64,000 nucleotides of DNA from Eledone cirrhosa (lineage: Eukaryota > Mollusca > Cephalopoda > Octopoda > Eledonidae), in the NCBI GenBank assembly GCA_964016885.1, contig OZ024743.1, positions 193,247,655 to 193,311,654 on the forward strand, in the 5' to 3' direction. The notes beneath the pieces were generated by a model. That model was not told where the DNA came from. It saw only the letters and a list, made by a program, of their open reading frames with translations, and made no database searches. Shown one piece after another: positions 10,037 to 20,640 of this stretch; within the stretch, counting starts at the first letter, position 1; each line of letters starts with the position of its first letter. The position numbers and the translations under genes were made by a program.

Positions 10037-10094
10037 ATGTTTAGTCACTTTTTACGTAAAATGTCACTGTTTGTCGTAAAAAGTGACTAAACAT
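10037..10094. repeat. Perfect 20-bp inverted repeat (hairpin)
   Basis: The arm ATGTTTAGTCACTTTTTACG at 10037-10056 is exactly matched by its reverse complement at 10075-10094, with an 18-bp loop. No TIR-type transposon body or TSD was recognised. Confidence 0.9.
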
Positions 10095-10152
10095 ATAGTG
10101 TAATTATTATAAATACAGAATTACATACAGTATACACACACACAAACACACA

Positions 10153-10331
10153 TATCATCATCCTTTTTATGTCTACTTTTCCATGCTAGCAAGTATTGAA
10201 CAAGATTCGGTCAGGATTCTGAAGAGTCCTCTCATATCCTATATTGTCACTGTTCAATTGTCAAACACTGTAACCGCCAGTCTCCCACCGTGTTTACTCA
10301 GAGCTGTAGATGAACTTTTGCCTTTCATTCT
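10153..10331 (-). repeat. SINE remnant
   Basis: 'ATCATCATCCTTTTTATGTC' and 'CCATGCTAGCAAG' mark a SINE tail in minus orientation. The remaining body is diverged and abuts the 3' end of the LINE at 10332. Confidence 0.5.
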
Positions 10332-12120
10332 ACATCATCATCATCATTTTACGTCCGCTTTTCCCTGCTTGCAAGGCTGGGACGGGTCCTATACAGTACA
10401 GCATCTCTCCATTTGTCACAGTCCTTCAACATCTCCATCGTGAGCTTCAGCGATCTAAGGTCTGCTCTCACCACTTTCGCCCATGGTCTTCCTTCAACTG
10501 GCACTTCTTCACCCATCGCAGTCCTCTCCTGCACACTACAATTTATCCCTCTCAGACACAGTTTCTCTCTCAACACATCCATGCTCGGTCGTTCACACAC
10601 ATTGACATTGCACATCTAACGGAGCATGCTTGCCTCATTTCTCTCCAGCTGTCGTATATCCTCTGCAGTTGCTGCCCATGTCTCACTACCATGCAGCATC
10701 ACGCACCTCACATAGGCATCATATAACCGGCCTTTCGTACGCAGGGAGAAACCCTTCTTCGTTAGCAGAGAAAGCAGCTCTCTAAACTTCTTCCAAGCCG
10801 TCCTTATTCTAGATACTATGGCCTCGGAACACCCCCTTCCCATGCTAATCTGATCACCTAGGAATCTATCAACTGCTTCCATAGCACCCACCTGCATTTG
10901 AAAAATGTGTCTATCAATGCGACTTCTACTGTCAAATTTCCCTGTACATCTACTGCATACGTATTTCTCCCCACCTGTTAGTTTGCCTGCTATCCCACTA
11001 CATCTCTTGTGTACCCAAGATCTGCATTGTGTACATTTTATAGAATTTTTACCAGTTCCTTTTCTGCATATCGAACATGGCCATTTCCCTGACGGAATCA
11101 GAGTTTTGTCCTCTTTTTTACTCAACACTTTTGTCTTAGCTAGGTTCACTCTCAGTCCTCTTGATTCCAACTGCTGTTTCCATAGCCAGAATTTATTCTC
11201 TAGCTCCTGTATTGATTCTATTATAAGAACCAGATCGTCAGCATAATCTGAAATTCCTCACTAAACTCCATTCCTACCCTCACTTTATTGACACCACCTC
11301 TGTACAAAGCTTGCACCGTCCTCACAAGCCATTCCTCAACACCTAGTTTCCTTAGAGACCACCAGATGACAGATTGGGGTACCCTATCAAAGGCCTTCTC
11401 TAGGTCAACAAAAGCTAAGTATAGTGGCTTATTCTTCTCTAAGAACCTCTCTTGTAATTGTCTCACTAAGAAGAGGGCATCTGTTGTACTTTTCCCAGGC
11501 ACAAAACCAAACTGCATCTCATCTAGTTTGACCCTTTCTCTAATTAGTTGCGCTAATATCCTTTCTGCAACTTTCATAACCTGATCCATCAGTTTTATGC
11601 CCCTATAATTGCTCCTCTCCAGAGCATCCCCTTTACCTTTGTAGCAATTTATGAGAATACTGCTGCACCAGTCTTTGGGTATGACACCGCCATATATAGC
11701 CTGATTGATGATGCGTGCAACCAGTTTAATGCCTACGTCCCCTGATGCCTTCAGCATCTCAGCAACTATCTCCGACGGTCCAGCGGCCTTACCATTTTTC
11801 ATTTCCTTAATCGCCTCTTGGACCCTATATTCGTCAATCTCAAAAGCTGGTCCCTCTGTTGGATCTACTGGGGGTAATTTCTCTCTCTCCCATTCGTTCT
11901 CCATATTCATCAGTCTCTCATAATGACATTTCCAGGCCTCCTTTTTCTGATCATTCGTGACACTAAGTACACCGGCATCATTCCGGACACATTTATCTCC
12001 AACAACATCCTGATTTGCATTGACACACTGCCTTGCAATGCGGAATACCGCACGTGTCTGATCTTCCCGTCACAGAACATTGGCAAACCTCCTACTCTCA
12101 GCCTCCCTGCGTGTTAAGTA
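10332..12120 (-). mobile_element. RTE/BovB-like LINE, subfamily C copy
   Basis: Same protein architecture as copies A1/A2 but a different subfamily. It has practically no 3' UTR: the ORF stop sits about 5 bp before the ATG-triplet tail at 10332-10345. The 5' end is truncated at about 12120, at the same YxxRREAE region as copy A1. It lies between exons 25 and 24. Confidence 0.87.
10349..12117 (-). pseudogene. LINE reverse transcriptase with PHD-type finger, broken (subfamily C)
   Basis: Segments: TRREAESRRF...REDQTRAVFRIARQ; GKAAGPSEIVAEMLKASGDV; YRGIKLMDQVMKV; MQFGFVPGKSTT; FVDLEKAFDR; finger CSICRKGTGKN...CTQCRSWVHKRCSG...CSRC; SETWAATAEDIRQLERNEA; end DKWRDAVLYRTRPSLASREK. Breaks: a TGA near 12070 (after ANVL), a deletion near 11250 that removes the HQGSVL motif and shifts frame just before Y-A-D-D, a TAG at about 10616 where the relatives have the Trp of MLRWMC, and a deletion that removes RWYGHVMRMK. 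It is inactive. Confidence 0.87.
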
Positions 12121-12129
12121 CAGGAGTTG

Positions 12130-12385
12130 ATAAAATAAATACCAAACAAATAGTGGGGTTGATTTTATCAACTTTTATCTCCCTAAATGTGTGATATTGG
12201 ATCTAAGAGAGAAATCAGTATTAGGAAGATGGTGCATGGCAGAGCCAATTAACTGTCAGAGAAAATGCTATTAGAAATTTAATCATGACACATGTTCTGA
12301 GTTCAAAATCCTATTAGGTTTGACTTTGCCCTTCATCTTTCTGGGGTTGTTAAAATAAGCATTAGCCCTATACTGGTGCCATTTT
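12130..12385 (+). repeat. SINE fragments, 'tRNA-GTTCAAAT' type
   Basis: 'GTTCTGAGTTCAAAATCC' (B-box-like), 'GACTTTGCCCTTCATC' and 'GGGGTTGTTAAAATAAGCAT' match the cephalopod OK-type SINE layout seen in full at 12436-12650. Confidence 0.6.
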
Positions 12386-12435
12386 TTCATAATTTGTGGT
12401 CTTTTGTGTGAAATGTTACAAATCATTATTATGGT

Positions 12436-12625
12436 CAATTATAGGGTGGTGAATTGGCAGTATCGGTAGAGTCGGGCACCATGCTTTTGACGCATAGAGT
12501 TACGGCCCTTGCCATTCTGAGTTCAAATCCCACCGAGGTTAACTCTGCTTTTCATCCTTACGGGGTCGATAAAATAAAGTACCAGTAATGTACTGGGTAA
12601 TTGCTGGCCTTGTGCCAATAGTAGA
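12436..12625 (+). mobile_element. tRNA-derived SINE, OK-like
   Basis: 'GGTGGTGAATTGGCAGTATC' (A-box region), 'TGAGTTCAAATCCCACCGAG' (B-box), 'TTCATCCTTACGGGGTCGAT', 'AAATAAAGTACCAGTAATG' and 'GCTGGCCTTGTGCC'. A second copy faces the other way at 34205-34395. Confidence 0.82.
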
Positions 12626-12734
12626 AACAATTATTATGGTCAATTATGTGGCCAATAAAAGAAATTATTATCAATAATAATACATGCTATTGAGAAAAGT
12701 GTAATAATAAAATAGGAGTAAATATAACAATAAA

Positions 12735-12945
12735 ATGCATCACCATCATAGTACGTCCATTTTCCATGCTGGCATGAATTGGATGGTTCATTACAGACGA
12801 GGTCAGTACTCAGTCAGAGATGTTGCTCTCCTAGACGAGTCAAGGGACCACAGCTTGCTCAATACTTTCCATTTTTTACCTGGTTTTAACAGTTGGATGT
12901 CCTTCTTAATGACAACTACTTTCTATGTGCTTTTTAAATTGTAAA
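12735..12945 (-). repeat. SINE, minus orientation
   Basis: The tail 'CATCACCATCATAGTACGTC' and 'CCATGCTGGCATG' precede a body ending 'GGATGTCCTTCTTAATGAC'. Confidence 0.65.
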
Positions 12946-13023
12946 TATGACTATCACAATGAAATAATTGACATTATATTAAGAAAAAAAAGAAACAATA
13001 TTGCAGGAAAGTGTTGTAATTAC

Positions 13024-13136
13024 CTCGACTATTAATTTCCAATGATAATTTATTGACAGAAAACTCTGCCTCAAGTAAAACAGATGATTCCATAATCTTG
13101 CTTTGTTGTTGTTTCTCTTTTTCAGATGATGGTAAA
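13024..13136 (-). CDS. VPS13D: VPS13D exon 24 (residues 943-980)
   Basis: Acceptor TTTACAG|TTTA and donor CGAG|GTAATT; 113 nt, phase 2 in and phase 1 out. It contains LLEAEFSVNKLSLEINSR, matching 'LLLAEFKVNCMQLGVES', a strand of the lipid-channel rod. Confidence 0.92.
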
Positions 13137-13879
13137 CTGTAAAACAATAAAAGAGAATATTTTGCAAGTATGAAAATAATAATGCTACTATCACTATTTT
13201 GCTGATTGCCTTTCACACTTATTGTTAATGTAAGTAGAAATTAGTTATATATGACAATATCAGTTTAGTCATTTCTTTCTGAGATAAGAGAAGTATCAGT
13301 AGTTGTCCAGCACCAGTACATTTATTTACTTGGATATCCATCACATATTAAACTGTTCCGTTAATATTAGATAAGACTCAGTATATATCAACATTATTAC
13401 CATTATTGCCATTGCTGTTGTCATCAATATTAGATAAGTTTCAATATACATCACTGTTTCTATCATTATCACTGCTGGTGTCATGATAAAATGCATTTGG
13501 TAGAGCACAGGACCATATGTAAGTGAGATGCAGGCCTCTAGCCCAGCTGAGAGGTCAGTAGCACCACAAAATGTATGATAAAGTTACATATTTAAATATA
13601 TACACACTTTGTATTTATACAGATGTAATTTTATCATACACTTTGGCTGCTAGCACACTTCTCACTGTATATATAAATTAATTACCAACACGAGCGCTAA
13701 TTATATGCAAATTTGTATGTCCATTTCATACTAAGAGCGAATGGGTAAATATACCCATCAAATACATGTTTCCTTGTGGCTGACTGGAGATATACATGTC
13801 TTCTAACGAGGGTCTAATAAGATTTAAAAATCGATCAAAGATGTTTATCATTGTTTTCAATTTACAAGGAAATTGCTAT

Positions 13880-14065
13880 TTTCTGACATGTTTACATGAT
13901 GCCTCCAAATTAGATATGTGTAAATATTTATACACATTGGTGCAGTTAGGTACCATATTTACTCATAGAAGATACTTGCCTAAGGTACCAAGCAGTGGAT
14001 GAACCTACTAAAACTATATAGTTAAAAGCAAACTTCTTAACCACACAGCCACACAAGCATTGTGT
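13880..14065 (-). repeat. SINE, 'GGCTGTGTGGTTAAGAAG' type
   Basis: Minus strand: 'GTGGCTGTGTGGTTAAGAAG' head, then 'TTTGCTTTTAACTATATAG' and 'TACCTTAGGCAAGTATCTTC'. Plus-strand relatives are at 33778-33960, 35690-35845, 36545-36705 and 37310-37480. Confidence 0.7.
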
Positions 14066-14191
14066 GTGAGTGTGCATGTATGTGCTAATTATGTGCTATT
14101 TTCAGCCAAATATCTTTGTAATAAGATAAAATAAATTGTTACATTGTTTAAAAATTTAGTTAGGAATTCAAAGAAACAACATTGATCATAC

Positions 14192-14334
14192 TTAACAAAA
14201 GAGGCACTAGAGACGTTGAAATCAGCTGCATCCATGTCCATACTTTGATAAATACTGACTGTAGACTTCAATTTTGTTTTCCGTGATTTATTAAGTGACG
14301 ACAGTTGATTCATACACGTACTCAAAGCTTTAAC
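14192..14334 (-). CDS. VPS13D: VPS13D exon 23 (residues 896-943)
   Basis: Acceptor ATTTTAG|GTTA and donor GTTAA|GTATGA; 143 nt, phase 0 in and phase 2 out. It reads VKALSTCMNQLSSLNKSRKT, then DMDAADFNVSSASFV. Support is mostly from splice signals and frame continuity, because the matching stretch of VPS13D is a variable linker. Confidence 0.85.
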
Positions 14335-14739
14335 CTAAAATAGAAGAGTCATTGGATATTTGGATATAAAAGAAAACAGATCTTAGAAAAATAAGACTGA
14401 CAGACAGACAAATAAACATAGAGATACACACAGGGTTGAATTTAGATCTTGGGGGTGGGGTGGGGGCTCACATACACAATTAGAATACACAGCAAACCTC
14501 CCACCCAATTTTACATTTCAAAATTAGCTCGGTGCAAGTAACTGGAAATACAGGTATTAAATTCAAAAATTCTAACCATCCTAAAACTAAAAAGCCCAGC
14601 TAAGGGCACAAATAAATTGCTACAGCCATTGCTGGTGGGCCCCCCACTGCAAGGTTCCCGGGGCAATTGGCCCCTTTGCCATCCACTCCCATTAAATTTG
14701 GCCCTGGACACACACAGATATTAATCTTATAAGTTAGAG

Positions 14740-15000
14740 TTATCATTATATGTCCATATTTCCATGCTTGCATGGGTTGCATGAAGCCTAGAGCTTATTT
14801 ATCTCTGTTTCTTAGACATTAAGCAACTGAGAGTACAAGATTTTCCACTGGATGCTACTCATTTCAGCTGAATGAACTGGAGCAATGTGAAATGAAGTGC
14901 TATGCTCATGGACACAATGTTTCGCCCAATGTGGAAATCAAACCTAAGACTTTATACTCGTGAGCTTAACACCTTAACCACTATGTTTCATGTTTCCATG
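14740..15000 (-). repeat. tRNA-derived SINE, diverged
   Basis: Minus strand: 'TAGTGGTTAAGGTGTTAAGC' head, 'TGTCCATGAGCATAGCACTT', 'CATTGCTCCAGTTCATTCAG', and a 'CATGCAAGCATGGAAA' tail motif near 14760. It is a worn relative of the SINE at 8804. Confidence 0.7.
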
Positions 15001-15314
15001 CACTTACATAGTTGTAAAAAGAAACAAAAAAATAGAAGTCATTTTTCATATTTTTTACTATTTTATATTAATTTCTGCAGATTCCCATAGGATTAATCTT
15101 GGAGGAATTTCTTTTTACAACTAGATGCCTTTTCTACTGCTAAGAAGTTACAAGTAACACCAATTTTAAGAAAGGCATACTGAAGCTATTAGAGAAATTT
15201 GCCTTGTCTAGGAGCATAAAATATAGCTCTACCATTATCCAGCATTTTCATAACCACTGTGCCTCTAGACATAAGTTAAATTTTCAATGAGGAGAGATAT
15301 GCATAAGTGTGTAC

Positions 15315-15405
15315 CTTCTTCTGGTCTGCATGAATAGTGAGTGATGGTAAAGTTCCTGACAGCCTAACAGAAGGCCATTCTGGATCTGTAGTAAATATGA
15401 CACGT
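15315..15405 (-). CDS. VPS13D: VPS13D exon 22 (residues 865-895)
   Basis: Acceptor ATTTCAG|ACGT and donor AAG|GTACAC; 91 nt, phase 2 in and phase 0 out. It reads RVIFTTDPEWPSVRLSGTLP then SLTIHADQKK. This matches 'RLIYTSDPKYPxxxLSGNLPDLKIHI' at nearly every core position. Confidence 0.95.
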
Positions 15406-15439
15406 CTGAAATATAAAGAAATGCATTTATTGTAAATTA

Positions 15440-15525
15440 TTATATCCTCATGACAAGTGGAGAGATGCTGTGCTGAATAGGACCCATCTCACCCTTACAA
15501 GCAGAGAAAAGCAGACGTATGATGA
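15440..15525 (+). mobile_element. LINE subfamily C, extreme 3' fragment
   Basis: 'GTGGAGAGATGCTGTGCTGA' encodes the KWRDAVLNRTH end of the subfamily C ORF, followed by codons for SREKQTY and an ATGATGATGATG tail at 15508-15525. Confidence 0.75.
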
Positions 15526-15534
15526 TGATGATGA

Positions 15535-15695
15535 TCATCATCATTTAATGTCTATTTTCTATGCTTGCATAGGTTAAACAGGCTGTCACTTACTGACTTT
15601 TGACTGGTCAGCTGACTATGTTTTACTCATATGCTCCATTTATACAGCTGAATGCCCGTCTAATGCCAACCACTTTACATCATGGAGCACTTATA
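15535..15695 (-). repeat. SINE remnant
   Basis: It begins with 'ATCATCATTTAATGTC' and 'CTATGCTTGCATAGG', with body to 'GCCAACCACTTTACATC'. The tail faces the LINE fragment at 15525, so the two triplet arrays are fused back to back. Confidence 0.6.
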
Positions 15696-15754
15696 TATTA
15701 TAAATATCTATCCACTCCTTACAGGGCGTATTTTTTCACAATTTTTTTTTTCAT

Positions 15755-17285
15755 GGAGCTTTAATGTATCCATGCCCAGGGAAGCAAGGCGTTTAGAGTA
15801 TAAGAGATGCCTGATGGAGGGTATTCGTTTGGTTGCTTATTTCTGAACAGTTTCCAGGCGATCAATAGGGTTTCCAGACTAGTGATCCAATTTCTACGTG
15901 TGTATGCACCATAGCTATATACAGCTTTAAATAGATAGCTGGAGAGTAGCTGACAAAGGTCTTACTGAGTGATGCTAAGACACTCTCGGCCTTCTTGACA
16001 ATTTTAGAGATGTGCTTTGCCCAACACAAATCGCTGTTGATGATAATCCCCAGGTCATGTTCACAAGAAGATTTCTTGAGTTTGGTGTTTTAGAGGGAGT
16101 ATGTGAAAGCTGGGTTTTACCTCCCAAAATGCATGGTGGTACACTTGACTACAGCCAGCTTGAGTTGCCAGTCTGTAATCCATTGCTGCGTTGTGTCCAG
16201 GTCTGATTGCAGGAAAGATTTATAGCATACAGAATCTGTCCTTTTTATCTCAAGGTATAGCTTGATGTTTCAGCACTGTGACATTCTTCAAGTTGGCATC
16301 TATGTCATTAATATATGCAGATCTTTGTGGTATACCAGATGTCATCATATAGGGTGAAGAATGCTGTCCTAGAACTGTGACTACCTCTTTTCCACTGAGA
16401 ATGAAAGACTTCAACCAGTTATAAAGATCATCTCTCACACCCATTGCACAGAGATTTGCCATAAGTCTTTTGTGTGGCACAGAATTAAAAGCTTTAGTCA
16501 AGATAAATAACATCCACCAATGAGTCGCCATCGGTGATTTGGGTAATGTCTTCAAGAAACTTGATGAGTTCACCACAGGTGCTGGAGTTCAGGATAAATC
16601 GAAATTATGAAGGCCGGATGAGGCTGTGAGAATTCCAGAAGTCCAGAGTGTTTCTCTGCAGGATTCCATCAGTTTGGCAATGCAGCTAGCAAGACTGACT
16701 GGACGGTAGTTGACAGGTGACATGCAATCACCCTTTTTGAACAGAGGAATGACACTGGCAGTTTTCCACTGCTCTAGGGTAACACTGTTGTTAAGGCAGA
16801 ATTGGAAGAAGAGTGAAAGAAGAGTGAAAGCTGGTGCAGAAGAAAGAACCCACCGCATTTGAGAAGCAGGTACATAACACCATCAAGATCAGGATAGGCA
16901 TAGTTGCATCGCAGAGTTGCAGGTGTAAATTCCACAGTTGCTATAGAATTTGATGTCAGCGGTGATGGAGATGGTACATTTTGATTTTCAACAGTAAAAA
17001 TTCCTGCATAACATTCAGCAATAAGTTCTGCGCATTCTTTGGGATCGTCAGTAATCCGGCCTATGTTGGGATTGCAAAGAGGACCAACTGGAGAGTGAGG
17101 TCTCTGCTTTGAACATACATATTTCCAGAACATTTTGCTGTTAGGGCTGATCACTATACATTGTTCAAATTCAAGCAGTCTTTTTTGCCACCTGTTTGAG
17201 ATGATTAGATGATCTATTGCGCTTTTTTCTATTAACCTCTGATCTCTGTAGTCTGTATTCCTGTTCAGCATCAGTGTATTATTAT
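15755..17285 (-). mobile_element. CR1-like LINE, RT fragment (broken)
   Basis: Minus strand from about 17285: MFWKYVCSKQRPHSPVGP, AELIAECYAGIFTVE, EQWKTASVIPLFKKGDCMSP, VNYRPVSLASCIAKLMES, LFILTKAFNSVPHKRLMA, VVTVLGQHSSPY, SGIPQRSAYINDI. It follows the intact-looking CR1 ORF at 56827-58353 with several frameshifts and deletions; the YADD region and C-terminus are degraded and the 3' end is missing. It lies between exons 22 and 21. Confidence 0.85.
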
Positions 17286-17526
17286 GAGCAGTAAAATCAT
17301 GACTGTAAACACATTAAGATTTTTAGAAAATCTTTCATCATCAACAGTATTATTTATTCAATTTCAGATTTCTTATTAATCAACATCGAAACTGGGAAAC
17401 GTTAGAAGAACTGGAGTCCAAAGCAAAGATAACTATTTGTGATGATTGATCTTTAATAAGAAATTACTTCAATGTTTTCAGATCTATGAATAAATCTCTT
17501 GTTTTTTACTTGAAATAATAACTTAC

Positions 17527-17658
17527 CTTTCAAAAAGTACCTCAATGCTGAACTTGTCTAACAAGTGGATACGAGTGTTACCTCGAGAATGGGCAGCTTT
17601 CCAGTTGTCATGAGTCTGGCCAACCAATACTTGTAAATCTTCCAAAATTACTTGGTAT
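17527..17658 (-). CDS. VPS13D: VPS13D exon 21 (residues 821-864)
   Basis: Acceptor TATATAG|ATAC and donor GAAAG|GTAAGT; 132 nt, phase 2 on both sides. It reads RYQVILEDLQVLVGQTHDNW and ends LLDKFSIEVLFER. 'DLQxxVGxxxDNWK' followed by 'EKFxVxLxxER' are clear VPS13D blocks. Confidence 0.94.
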
Positions 17659-18164
17659 CTATATATAAATATATAACAGAAATAATATACATATTGAAAG
17701 AATAATATACATGTGTGAACAGAATCACATAATTAAAAATCTGTCTTTTGTGGGGTAGTCAAACAGTACAACTCGGAAGAAACAGAGAATAAGTGAATCA
17801 GGGAATTTTAAGTGCGAGTGGACTACAGCTAATAAGTTCTTCAGAACAGAGTCTATTAAAGTAGTAGTAGAAGAAATAAAGAAAGAATACAATGAAACAA
17901 TGGTATGAAGATTTTTCAGCAAAAAATGATGTTGCTGCTTAGTTCCAAGTAATTTCTGATGGAGCAAGCATAATTAAAAGTATTCCAACCATGACTAACC
18001 TGGTTTTTAATTTTTCCCCAGACATCTTGGATAACATTATGCAATGTCTCCTTCCTTTCTTTTTAAGATCATGGGGTTGTGGCTTAAGGGAGATTTGGCT
18101 GCTAATTCTAGCTGGTCCAGCAACTCATTGATTCAAGTAAGAAAATCTTTATGAATTATGTGAA

Positions 18165-18203
18165 CTAGCAGAAAAACCACCCTTCAGGTGGTTTTTCTGC
18201 TAG
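18165..18203. repeat. Perfect 17-bp stem hairpin with 5-nt loop
   Basis: CTAGCAGAAAAACCACC at 18165-18181 pairs exactly with 18187-18203 around a CTTCA loop. It sits in the intron between exons 21 and 20, without a nearby gene. Confidence 0.9.
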
Positions 18204-18682
18204 CATGTGTAGTGTGCATATTGATATTAGCCTCACCATCACCCGAGGTAACATTGCGAGTGTGCTGGCTTGCCTAAAAAACCATTAGATAGGTTGCCCA
18301 GTACTCCTCGCTGCTGTCTTTTGCTCTGGTGGTGGCTCGGTTATTCACCCCTTCCTTTACATTTTCTTTAATATTGCAACATTAAAGGAATATATCCTTC
18401 TGACAGAATCGTGAGCAATTTATAATGTTATCTAAGCATTTGTAATGTTATTTATGTTATATATTTAAAACATATTTGTTATGTTATTCTACTGTAAATT
18501 TATTTATATGCTTTCTATATATCATATGTGTTCATATTTTCACTCCCATTTGTAACATTATTTAATAAAATAAAAATATATATTCATGTAGATATACATA
18601 AAATAAAATCGTAATTGACAATATACACAGACATTGAACGAAGACTGCGTTACAGTCTCTTATGTAATTAGTAACGTAATCC

Positions 18683-18895
18683 ATCCACATCCTTTAAAAT
18701 CTCCATGCTTCCTGAGATTCGCCAACACTACACCTAATATTCCCCCTCCATACACACGCACACATGTATATCATGACTCATACAATATTCACTTCCCTGA
18801 CATTTGTATATTATTCTATGTACTATACATGCACCTTTGACGAGTTGTAGTGCACCTGAGCACTGTACACAATAATTTCATTATATTATATTATT
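18683..18895 (+). mobile_element. CR1-like LINE, 3' end fragment
   Basis: It matches the 3' end of the 56563-58720 element in the opposite orientation: codons for SMLP and EIRQH-like residues, then 'CCTTTGACGAGTTGTAGTGC', 'ACCTGAGCACTGTACACAAT' and an ATT-rich tail. Confidence 0.8.
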
Positions 18896-19210
18896 AAAAA
18901 AAGATGATATTATATATAAACTGCATTAGGAGATAATTAGTGACGGAAATATATGAATGTTTATTTAAGCAATCGCTAACCGGAAGTGTTGACATTTGAA
19001 AATTTTTAAGAAGTGAATCTTTAAATAAACAATAAAATATATTTAATCAACAGCTACAAAAATTGAATAGATAAATTATGTAATATTCATTCATTATTTA
19101 TTCAAAGTAATCCAACTTATTTTATTAACTGGATTAAAAGAAATAAACTGTACACAGTCCCGCACTCCTTAGTTTATTATAGTTTAGATAGCTTTCTCCT
19201 GGGGATTTTG
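18896..19210. other. Intron sequence, nothing recognised
   Basis: AT-rich sequence with no exon, ORF or repeat that I can place. Confidence 0.5.
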
Positions 19211-19214
19211 TGAA

Positions 19215-19560
19215 GGCACATGGCTTAGTGGTTAGAGCATTGGGTTTGCAATCAGGAGGTTGTGAGTTCGATTCTCGAACCGGGTGGTGCATTGTGTCCT
19301 TGAACAAGACACTTTATTTCATGTTGTTCCAGTTTACTCAGCTGTAGAAATGAGTTGAGATGTCCGAGGTGCCAAGCTGTATCGGCCATTGCCATTCCCT
19401 TGAACAACATCAGTGGTGTAGAGAGGGGAGGTTGGTATGCATGGTCTTCCACAAATAACCTTGTCCTGACTTAACCCTCACAGATGAACTTTCTAGGTGC
19501 AAATCCCATGGTCATTTGTGACCAAAGGGTGTTTTATCCAAGCAATTTTAGTAATTTCAT
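19215..19560 (+). mobile_element. tRNA-derived SINE with alternative body
   Basis: The head GGCACATGGCTTAGTGGTTA plus 'GGTTGTGAGTTCGATTCTC' is the same as in the SINE at 8804. The body from 'CCGAGGTGCCAAGCTGTATC' onward is different and recurs at 28440-28670 in minus orientation. Confidence 0.8.
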
Positions 19561-19599
19561 TCTTTCTTATTCAGCAGGTTTTCTATGGCTAGATACCCA

Positions 19600-19885
19600 T
19601 CTTGTCACCAACCACTGTAAAATGGTTGGTGATAGGAATGGCATCCAGCCATAGAAAACTTGCCAAACAAAGAACTGAAATGACTCTTCAGTTATGTCAA
19701 AAACATAATAGCCTTCCTTGTGTGGGTGTCACAATCAAATGCACCCTGTGCATTATTGAATGCAGGAGCTTATGTAAGCTAGATGTGGACCCCAGTAGCT
19801 CCTATTAAATACTGACTTTGACAGTAACAGCCTATGCAACCCTTGCTAACAGGGAAAAAAGATGTTAAATGATGATGATGATAAT
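19600..19885 (+). repeat. SINE, diverged
   Basis: 'AAAATGGTTGGTGATAGGAA', 'GGCATCCAGCCATAGAAAAC', 'AACCCTTGCTAACAGGG' and an ATGATGATGAT tail at 19868. Confidence 0.7.
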
Positions 19886-20059
19886 CACTAACTATTGTAT
19901 ATTTCTTTGGAATTGCTTATGACACATTTCTGGCAATAATGTTTGTTAAATTCCTTCATTTGACTATTTTACAAAGGTTCTCTAGATGGTTGTTTGCTTT
20001 GATAGTAAGGAGAGTTACAAGAAGAAAGGTATGTGATTAGCTGTAGAATATTTCAAACT

Positions 20060-20400
20060 ATGTATGTTTAGACCCAGAACTCCTGAGGGAGTTGTAAGGG
20101 TTCCATGTTGACATAGTGTTTCTTAAGGCATTTTTAAACCTGGCAGAGCCCATCTCCTTTAGAGATCTGAATATAAGAAATTTCTTCCAGAGACAGATAT
20201 AGAATGAAAGAAAGGAAGTGAGAAAGAGATATAGAGGAAGAATCAACCCCAGTACTAGACTGATACTTTTTTTCATCAACCTCGAATGGATGAAAAGATG
20301 AAAGTTGACCTCAGCAGGATTCAAACTCAGCAGAAAGCTGGAATGAATATCGCAAAGAAGTCTATCTGATGTTCTAATGACTCTGGCAATTCGCTGTCTT
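20060..20400 (-). mobile_element. SINE family 3 copy
   Basis: It shares 'AACTCCTGAGGGAGTTGTAA', 'AGAGCCCATCTCCT', a GA-rich 'GAAAGAAAGGAAGTGAGAAA' stretch and a degenerate tRNA-like head (minus strand, near 20400) with 45005-45360 and 59400-59735. All three face the same way. Confidence 0.75.
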
Positions 20401-20510
20401 ATTTCAAACTATAAAGCTTTGAAATAGTCTATCATAGGAAATTTAGCAAGAGTTTTGCAATTCATTCTAAGTACATGAAATGTTAAAATGTTAAGTTGAC
20501 TCCAACCTAC

Positions 20511-20640
20511 CTTTCATAGAAACTTTCACTCATACTCTCAGCAGTTGGTTCTGATTGTTGTTGCTGCTGGCTAATGTTTACAGCTTCTTTGATCAACTCA
20601 AGTTCATTAGGAGGTGATTGTGATGGAGTTAAGAATTCCT
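20511..20640 (-). CDS. VPS13D: VPS13D exon 20 (residues 778-820)
   Basis: Acceptor TTATCAG|AGGA and donor GAAAG|GTAGGT; 130 nt, phase 1 in and phase 2 out. It reads EEFLTPSQSPPNELELIKEA then VNISQQQQQSEP, ending SFYE. The linker is low-complexity (P/S-rich, then a five-Gln run), like the TPP/S-rich linker of VPS13D. Confidence 0.88.

Noticed and set aside
19220..19290. Possible tRNA gene (A-box and B-box; also at 9070-9137 and 44090-44160)
   Set aside because: The heads do not form a full cloverleaf with a proper acceptor stem and are followed by SINE bodies; they are tRNA-derived SINE promoters.
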